From Clostridia bacterium (GTDB lineage Bacteria > Bacillota > Clostridia > Oscillospirales > CAG-272), in contig CAAGKS010000052.1 of the NCBI GenBank assembly GCA_900770605.1, positions 1 to 10,149 of the forward strand: a stretch of DNA of 10,149 nucleotides, written 5' to 3'. A program made the position numbers and the translations under genes. Below, one piece after another: positions 5,521 through 10,149 of the stretch. A model generated the notes under the pieces. It worked only from the letters and a program-made list of their open reading frames with translations. It was not told the DNA's origin and ran no database searches. How positions within the stretch are numbered: position 1 is the first letter of the stretch; each line of letters begins with the position of its first letter.

Positions 5521-6363
5521 TTGAAATTCATAAAGTCAAAATTTTTTATAGTCTGCGCCGTCATAGCGGTACTGTTGGTGCTTATTCCGGCTCTACTCTC
5601 GGCATTCGGACAGGTAGATATAGTAAGAAGCGCCTTAAAGACCGTGGCAAAGCCATTTGAGTGGGGCGTAGGTCAGTTTGCGGGCGCCACCGACGGATTT
5701 ATTTCGGCATTCACTAAATATGACGATCTGCTCAAGGAAAACGCGGAGCTCCGCGCCGAGCTTGACAGCATCAAGGGAAGCATTGCCGAGAACGAGGCGC
5801 TTAAGAGCGAGAACGACTGGCTCAAGAGCTATCTCGAGCTTTATCAGAACGATCCGGGACTTATAATGTCCGAGGCAAAGATAATCTCCTACGAGGCAGG
5901 AAACTACTCCACCGTGCTCACCTTGAATAAGGGCGCGGTACACGGCATAAAAAAGAATATGCCCGTTATAACCTCCGACGGCGTGCTTGGCTACGTCAGC
6001 GAGGTGGGACTTGACTGGTGCAAGGCAAAGAGCATCATAGAGACCTCGAGCGCCGTTGGCGTTTACACCGACAGAACGGGCGTGCTAGGAACGGTTGAGG
6101 GCAACCTCGAGCTTCGTAACGAGGGCAAATGCATTATGAGCTATTCCGCAAGCGCGGATATCAAGGTTGGCGACAGAGTTTACACCAGCGGCTCGGGCGG
6201 CATATATCCCTCGGGACTTCTCATCGGAAGCATAGTTTCCATAGAAGCGGACGATATCACGCGTCAGCTTCTCGCGGTGGTAGATCCTGCGGTAAACTTC
6301 ACTTCCCCCGACGAGCTTACCCGCGTAATGATAATATGCGGCTATGACGGAGGAGACGAGTAA
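5521..6363 (+). CDS. mreC: Cell shape-determining protein MreC
   Basis: This 280-residue bitopic membrane protein links MreB filaments inside to PBP2 outside and is thought to activate PBP2. One membrane helix is at about 9-29, followed by a coiled coil at about 66-108, rich in Leu, Glu and Lys. Then comes the two-lobed beta domain with LNKGAVHGIKKNMPV (135-149), DGVLGYVSEV (153-162) and GDRVYTSG-GGIYPSGLLIGSI (217-238), all typical MreC blocks. Length is normal. The start is TTG at 5521; GGGAG (5508-5512) lies 8 bases upstream, and no ATG ahead of the membrane helix fits better. The stop codon overlaps the mreD start by one base. Confidence 0.94.
   Translation: MKFIKSKFFIVCAVIAVLLVLIPALLSAFGQVDIVRSALKTVAKPFEWGVGQFAGATDGFISAFTKYDDLLKENAELRAELDSIKGSIAENEALKSENDWLKSYLELYQNDPGLIMSEAKIISYEAGNYSTVLTLNKGAVHGIKKNMPVITSDGVLGYVSEVGLDWCKAKSIIETSSAVGVYTDRTGVLGTVEGNLELRNEGKCIMSYSASADIKVGDRVYTSGSGGIYPSGLLIGSIVSIEADDITRQLLAVVDPAVNFTSPDELTRVMIICGYDGGDE
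6349..6355 (+). promoter_or_regulatory. Strong ribosome site inside mreC for coupled mreD translation
   Basis: GGAGGAG lies within the last codons of mreC, 7 bases before the mreD ATG. Stop and start overlap as TAATG, which favours translational coupling of MreC and MreD. Confidence 0.8.
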
Positions 6364-6908
6364 TGAACAGATCTCCGTCCGCGCGCACGGAAAAGACGGC
6401 GATATTCCGCCGCGCTCTTATATACGGCTTGGCAATATTCTTCCTTGGGATATTCCAATGCGCGTTTTTCTCTCGCCTCAAGCCCTTTGGCGCAACGCCC
6501 GATCTCATACTCGGCGTGGTGTGCGCCGTGCTTTTGATAGATAACAAGCACGCCGCCCTTGTATGCGCCGTTTGCGGCGGATATTTTATAGACGCTATCG
6601 GCGCAGTACCCCCCTGCTTTTCAACGGTGGTATATCTGCTCGTCGTAACGCTGACGATCAGCGCGGCGCAAAAGCTGCTCCCGCGCCTTCCGTCATTTTT
6701 GCTGCTGCTCCTGCCAGCCGCTCTGGTAAGGGCCGGATTTACCTATATCAGCCTTTGTCTGACATACGGAAGCGCAGCTCCCCTCTCAGCGCTCACATCG
6801 GTTATCTTACCCGAGGCAATAGCAACTATCTGCTTCTCGATACCCGTATTTTTCCTTATCAAATTATGTTATATACCCATAAGATCGAGAACTAAATTCA
6901 GCTTCTGA
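6363..6908 (+). CDS. mreD: Rod shape-determining protein MreD
   Basis: The product is a 181-residue integral membrane protein of the elongasome that partners MreC. After a short basic N terminus (residues 1-17) there are about five hydrophobic segments, near 18-36, 46-58, 62-80, 85-100 and 110-170. The block from PDLIL (46-50) through GGYFIDAIG (72-80) resembles the MreD motif where Asp lies between two helices, and Pro-rich turns separate later helices. Length is typical (about 160-180). MreD sequences are poorly conserved, so the call rests on size, topology, this block and the position directly after mreC with an overlapping TAATG. Confidence 0.9.
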   Translation: MNRSPSARTEKTAIFRRALIYGLAIFFLGIFQCAFFSRLKPFGATPDLILGVVCAVLLIDNKHAALVCAVCGGYFIDAIGAVPPCFSTVVYLLVVTLTISAAQKLLPRLPSFLLLLLPAALVRAGFTYISLCLTYGSAAPLSALTSVILPEAIATICFSIPVFFLIKLCYIPIRSRTKFSF

Positions 6909-6947
6909 TCTTATCGCTACTGAACTATTACAAAGAAAGAAACGCTT

Positions 6948-8000
6948 ATGAACACTAACAAGATAGAGCTGTCCATAGACAGCGAAACAGGCTTTCTGCG
7001 CGAGGATGATGCCAGAAAATATTTTTCAACGTTCGGTTGGTTTTGCTTTGCATTCTGCGCGTGCTTTTTCGCCGCGCGCGAGCTTATCGTGACCGTTGTC
7101 TATATGCTTCTCCCTCAGGTATATGAGCACTATCTGTTCTCAAACCTGATCTCATTCGTGCTTTTATACGCCATCGCGCTTCCCGCGTCTTATCCCATAC
7201 TCAAGCGTCTTCCCAAGGTGTCTCCCCTCAAGGAAAAGGTGGGCGCAAAAAATATCGCCAAGGGATTTTTGGCGGCATATACCACGATGTATGCGGGCAA
7301 CCTTGTGAGCGTATATCTCATACAGTTTATTGAGGGCGCGAGCGGAAACGCGCTTCAGAACCCTCTCGAAGAATCCTTGAATGCCACTCCCCTGTGGGCA
7401 AATATTCTCTTTGCGGTAATTCTTGCCCCCATACTTGAGGAGCTCGTATTCAGAGGAATAATTTGCAAAAGACTTCTCGCGCTCGGCGAGGGCTTTGCAA
7501 TAGTTTTGTCAGGCGTATTTTTTGCCTTTCTCCACGGAAACCTCTATCAGCTCTTTTATGCATTTACGCTCGGTTGCTTCTTTGCCTTCGTCTATATCAG
7601 GACAGGCAAGATAATTTACAGCATAATATACCACGTATTCATAAACTTTATGGGCTCGATAGTAACTATGCTGCTGAACAAGGTCATAAGACTTGACAAG
7701 GTGATAGAGCTCCTCTCATCCGAGGAGGCTATGACCGCGCTCTCAAACGGCGACCTCAGCGTTATCGAGGAATACAGCCTTGATATATTTATCTTCTCGA
7801 TCTATTCGATACTCATTTACGGACTTATCATAGCAGGCCTTGTTGTAATACTCACAGGCTACAAAAAGATAAAGCTTCAGTCAGGTCCGCTCCCCCCGCC
7901 CAAGCAATCCCGCGCAAGCATCATATTCCTCAATAGCGGAGTTGCGGCGGCTATCGCTATCCTTGTGATAATGCTGATACTTCCCATAGTTCTTCAATAG
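6948..8000 (+). CDS. CPBP-family intramembrane protease (CAAX/bacteriocin-processing type)
   Basis: This is a 350-residue polytopic membrane protein with about eight hydrophobic segments. The abi/CPBP catalytic motifs are intact: EELVFR with Glu164, Glu165 and Arg169; FAFLH with Phe192 and His196; and HVFIN with His229 and Asn233. The family includes CAAX prenyl proteases, the MroQ protease, and proteins tied to bacteriocin immunity; actual substrates are mostly unknown. A C-terminal extension holds two further membrane helices (about 280-303 and 331-350) and a proline-rich linker, PLPPPK (315-320). It starts 39 bases after mreD with only a weak AAGAAAG site, and ends 39 bases before the PBP2 gene. 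That places it in the elongasome operon, so an effect on envelope proteins is a reasonable inference, but nothing in the sequence shows the substrate. Confidence 0.92.
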   Translation: MNTNKIELSIDSETGFLREDDARKYFSTFGWFCFAFCACFFAARELIVTVVYMLLPQVYEHYLFSNLISFVLLYAIALPASYPILKRLPKVSPLKEKVGAKNIAKGFLAAYTTMYAGNLVSVYLIQFIEGASGNALQNPLEESLNATPLWANILFAVILAPILEELVFRGIICKRLLALGEGFAIVLSGVFFAFLHGNLYQLFYAFTLGCFFAFVYIRTGKIIYSIIYHVFINFMGSIVTMLLNKVIRLDKVIELLSSEEAMTALSNGDLSVIEEYSLDIFIFSIYSILIYGLIIAGLVVILTGYKKIKLQSGPLPPPKQSRASIIFLNSGVAAAIAILVIMLILPIVLQ

Positions 8001-8039
8001 TAAATAATACAAAAAAATAAGAAAGGAGATCCCGTACGT

Positions 8040-10034
8040 ATGCGTTACGAAAAAACCGCGAATACCAAACTCAGATACGTAGCGTTGGCGATCTCCTTTT
8101 GTGTTGTCTGCCTCGCGTTTCTCATAGCGCTTGCGGTGGTGCAGATCATAGGCACTGACAAGGAATACGACGGCGCTACTATCCGCACGGTTACCGTTTC
8201 AGGCCTGCGAGGCGAGATATACGACTGTAAGGGCAGACTGATAGTCAGTAACTCTACGAATTACGATCTTGTTTACGAATACGGCGCGATGCCCGAGACC
8301 TATAAGGAGATCAACGCCGAGCTTCTCGACACTATCGACACGCTTGAGCGCACAGGCAACGCGGACAAGCTGAGTACCGATTATTTTCCCATAGTCGGCG
8401 ACTATCCCAACGTCAGCTACTCCGAGGCGGCGCTCGATAAAGATTCCACCGAATACTACCAGCTTACCAAGGTGCTCTCCCGTCTCAAGCTCGATGCAAG
8501 CACTGACGCGCAGACCCTTGCAAAGCATTACGTGACAAAATACAAGCTCTCGTCCGACCTCTACTCCAAGGAGCAGATACGTACGCTCATGCGCCTTTGG
8601 TACGAAATGGAGCGAGCAGATTTTGGCAGCTTCGCTTCATACACCATCGCACACGACGTTGATATCGGAGTGGTCACGCGTATCGAGGAGCGAGGGATCG
8701 AGGGCGTTACCGTAAAGGCGATCACAGAGAGATTATATCACTACCCCGGGATCGCCACCCACATTCTCGGCAGAGTTGGAAAGATAACCGCCGAGAGCGC
8801 AGAACGTTATGACGAGCTCGGATATCCTATGGACGCTATCGTTGGCGTATCGGGCTGCGAGCTTGCATTTGAATCTATCCTGCGCGGTCAGGACGGCACA
8901 AAGGTAATACGCCTTGATGACGACGGCAACGTGATAGAGGAATATTACGAGGTCGAGCCAAAGAGCGGAAACGACGTATGGCTGACTATCGACATAGAGC
9001 TTCAGATCGCCGCCGAGCAAGGTCTTGCGGACAGCATCGCCGCAACAGGCACGGCAAAATACGGCTCTATATGCGCAACAGACCCGCAAACGGGCGCGGT
9101 GCTTGCTATCGCCTCTTATCCCACCTATGACGTTACTCTGCTCTCGGATCAGAGCTACGTTGACAGCGTGACGCAAGACGGAGCGTGGCTGAATCGCGCG
9201 TTGCAGGAGACCTATGCTCCCGGCTCTACCTACAAGATCGGCGTAGCTCTCGCGGCGCTGGAAAACAATGAGATAAACACATCGACCACCTTCGTATGTA
9301 ATCATATATATCCCTACCTGCACCAGCCCACCTGCCTTGGCACACACGGTAGCACCAACATATTTGAAGCAATACAGGAGTCCTGCAACATATTCTTCTA
9401 CACGCTCGGTCATCGAATGGGTATAGAGGCTATCACCGACTACACGCTCCGATTAGGTCTTGGCGCAAGCACGGGCATCGAGCTTGGAGAGGCGATAGGA
9501 ACTGTGGCAGATCCCGAATTTGCAAGCTCCTGGGGAGAGGGCAACGACGTATCTGCGGCTATCGGTCAGTCAGACCACGCCTACACTCCCTTGCAGCTCA
9601 GCGTATATATGTCAAGCATAGTCAACGGCGGAACGAGATACAGCGCGCATCTTTTGGACTCGGTTCGCACCTTCTATTCAAACGATATCGTTGAGTCGTA
9701 CAATACAACCGTGCTCGACAAGGTGGAATTTTCAAGCTCAACGCTCGACGTCCTGCTTGAATCAATGCGGCGAGTCGTTTACAACAACGACGAGATACTG
9801 CGCCGCTTCCAGAACGTGCCGAGTGACGTGACAGTCGGCGGCAAGACGGGTACTGCGGAAATTGACGGCAAGCTCGATACCGCGCTTTTCTCAGGCTTTG
9901 CGCCGCTGCACGATCCCGAGATCGTAGTCACCTGCGTTATCGAGGAGGGCTTGCACGGTTACTACGCGTCAAGCGCCGTTGCGAAGGTAATGGAAGTATA
10001 TTTCAATAACAAAAACAATAACGATAACAACTAA
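8040..10034 (+). CDS. mrdA: Penicillin-binding protein 2, class B transpeptidase of the elongasome
   Basis: This 664-residue D,D-transpeptidase cross-links side-wall peptidoglycan and works with RodA and MreCD. One N-terminal membrane anchor (about 12-38) is followed by a pedestal domain opening at RGEIYD (57-62). The transpeptidase domain carries STYK with catalytic Ser396 and Lys399, SCN at 448-450, and KTG at 602-604. No glycosyltransferase domain is present. Size fits PBP2-type enzymes (about 600-700). PBP2 rather than a divisome PBP3 is favoured by its place behind mreBCD. The last residues form an Asn/Lys/Asp-rich tail (656-664). AAGGAG (8023-8028) is 11 bases before the ATG, a rather long spacing. 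The stop overlaps the base of the terminator stem. No rodA is beside it. Confidence 0.94.
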   Translation: MRYEKTANTKLRYVALAISFCVVCLAFLIALAVVQIIGTDKEYDGATIRTVTVSGLRGEIYDCKGRLIVSNSTNYDLVYEYGAMPETYKEINAELLDTIDTLERTGNADKLSTDYFPIVGDYPNVSYSEAALDKDSTEYYQLTKVLSRLKLDASTDAQTLAKHYVTKYKLSSDLYSKEQIRTLMRLWYEMERADFGSFASYTIAHDVDIGVVTRIEERGIEGVTVKAITERLYHYPGIATHILGRVGKITAESAERYDELGYPMDAIVGVSGCELAFESILRGQDGTKVIRLDDDGNVIEEYYEVEPKSGNDVWLTIDIELQIAAEQGLADSIAATGTAKYGSICATDPQTGAVLAIASYPTYDVTLLSDQSYVDSVTQDGAWLNRALQETYAPGSTYKIGVALAALENNEINTSTTFVCNHIYPYLHQPTCLGTHGSTNIFEAIQESCNIFFYTLGHRMGIEAITDYTLRLGLGASTGIELGEAIGTVADPEFASSWGEGNDVSAAIGQSDHAYTPLQLSVYMSSIVNGGTRYSAHLLDSVRTFYSNDIVESYNTTVLDKVEFSSSTLDVLLESMRRVVYNNDEILRRFQNVPSDVTVGGKTGTAEIDGKLDTALFSGFAPLHDPEIVVTCVIEEGLHGYYASSAVAKVMEVYFNNKNNNDNN

Positions 10035-10067
10035 AAAACTCCGTGGGAAATTCCACGGAGTTTTTTT
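10033..10067. terminator. Two-way intrinsic terminator ending the mre-PBP2 operon
   Basis: A 14-bp perfect stem has arms AAAAAACTCCGTGG (10033-10046) and CCACGGAGTTTTTT (10053-10066) around a 6-base loop, followed by a T run on the + strand. The other arm gives six T on the - strand, so the hairpin can also end the minus-strand gene arriving from the right. The arm begins within the PBP2 stop codon. Confidence 0.93.
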
Positions 10068-10075
10068 GTTTATTC

Positions 10076-10095
10076 TTATTTAAGCTTATTTAAGC
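10076..10095. repeat. Two perfect tandem copies of a 10-base unit
   Basis: TTATTTAAGC occurs twice in a row (10076-10085 and 10086-10095). The second copy contains the stop codon of the minus-strand partial gene (complement of 10086-10088). It is probably a small slip duplication at a gene end. Confidence 0.6.
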
Positions 10096-10133
10096 ACCAC
10101 GAGCTTATGAAGCGAGAAGGGCTTGAAGCTGAT
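10086..10133 (-). CDS. C-terminal end of an unidentified gene (partial)
   Basis: The - strand reads 15 codons, ISFKPFSLHKLVVLK, then TAA. Codon use is like the neighbours, and the two-way terminator sits where a minus-strand gene would need it. Endings of this style, a proline, a hydrophobic patch and a closing beta strand, occur in some glycoside hydrolases, but 15 residues do not identify a family. The rest lies beyond the contig end. The call is moderate only. Confidence 0.45.
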   Translation of the reverse strand: MSFKPFSLHKLVVLK

Positions 10134-10149
10134 AGATCGGAAGAGCACA
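10134..10149 (+). other. Residual Illumina adapter sequence, not genomic
   Basis: The last 16 bases, AGATCGGAAGAGCACA, are identical to the first 16 bases of the Illumina TruSeq read adapter. A match of this length exactly at a contig end is best explained as untrimmed adapter. The genome sequence should be taken to end at 10133. Confidence 0.93.

Noticed and set aside
8733..9413. A 226-codon open frame on the minus strand inside the PBP2 gene
   Set aside because: It lies wholly antisense to the well-supported transpeptidase domain, shows no known motif and no good ribosome site; it is a by-product of codon use.
1..10149. Search for CRISPR arrays, insertion sequences, phage or toxin-antitoxin genes
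   Set aside because: No regularly spaced repeats, transposase or integrase motifs, or terminal inverted repeats were seen; all longer frames are accounted for by the listed genes.

Overview
The window looks like a chromosomal contig end from a gut Clostridia-type (Bacillota) bacterium. The evidence is strong AGGAG ribosome sites, SigA-type promoters with extended -10 elements, tRNA genes without an encoded CCA, a complete bile-salt-hydrolase-type enzyme, and a maf-mreBCD-PBP2 elongation cluster of the kind common in rod-shaped Clostridia. The species cannot be named from this sequence.

Layout. Bases 1-31 are the 3' end of a tRNA on the + strand. It faces tRNA-Trp(CCA) on the - strand (220-292), and a two-way hairpin terminator (143-176) lies between them. 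Next comes a small conserved helical protein (431-865, -), divergent from a choloylglycine hydrolase (976-1947, +). That enzyme converges on a two-gene minus-strand operon, birA (2753-3538) followed by tmk (2105-2728). Two back-to-back terminators separate the converging units. A divergent promoter region (3539-3776) then drives birA-tmk leftwards and a six-gene operon rightwards: maf, mreB, mreC, mreD, a CPBP-family membrane protease and PBP2. The operon ends at a strong terminator (10033-10067). The last 15 codons of a further minus-strand gene follow.

How the genes fit together. MreB, MreC, MreD and the class B transpeptidase PBP2 are core parts of the Rod/elongasome machine that builds the side wall; the polymerase partner RodA is not in the window. 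Maf is often found beside mreBCD. The CPBP protease between mreD and the PBP2 gene is the least expected member. BirA and Tmk are housekeeping enzymes for biotin attachment and dTTP synthesis. The bile salt hydrolase points to life in an animal intestine.

The final 16 bases (10134-10149) match the start of the Illumina TruSeq adapter and should not be read as genome. I found no phage, insertion sequence, CRISPR array or clear undescribed system. The most useful leads are the protease inside the elongasome operon, the MreB motif variants, and the tRNA-arm-like debris near the left end.
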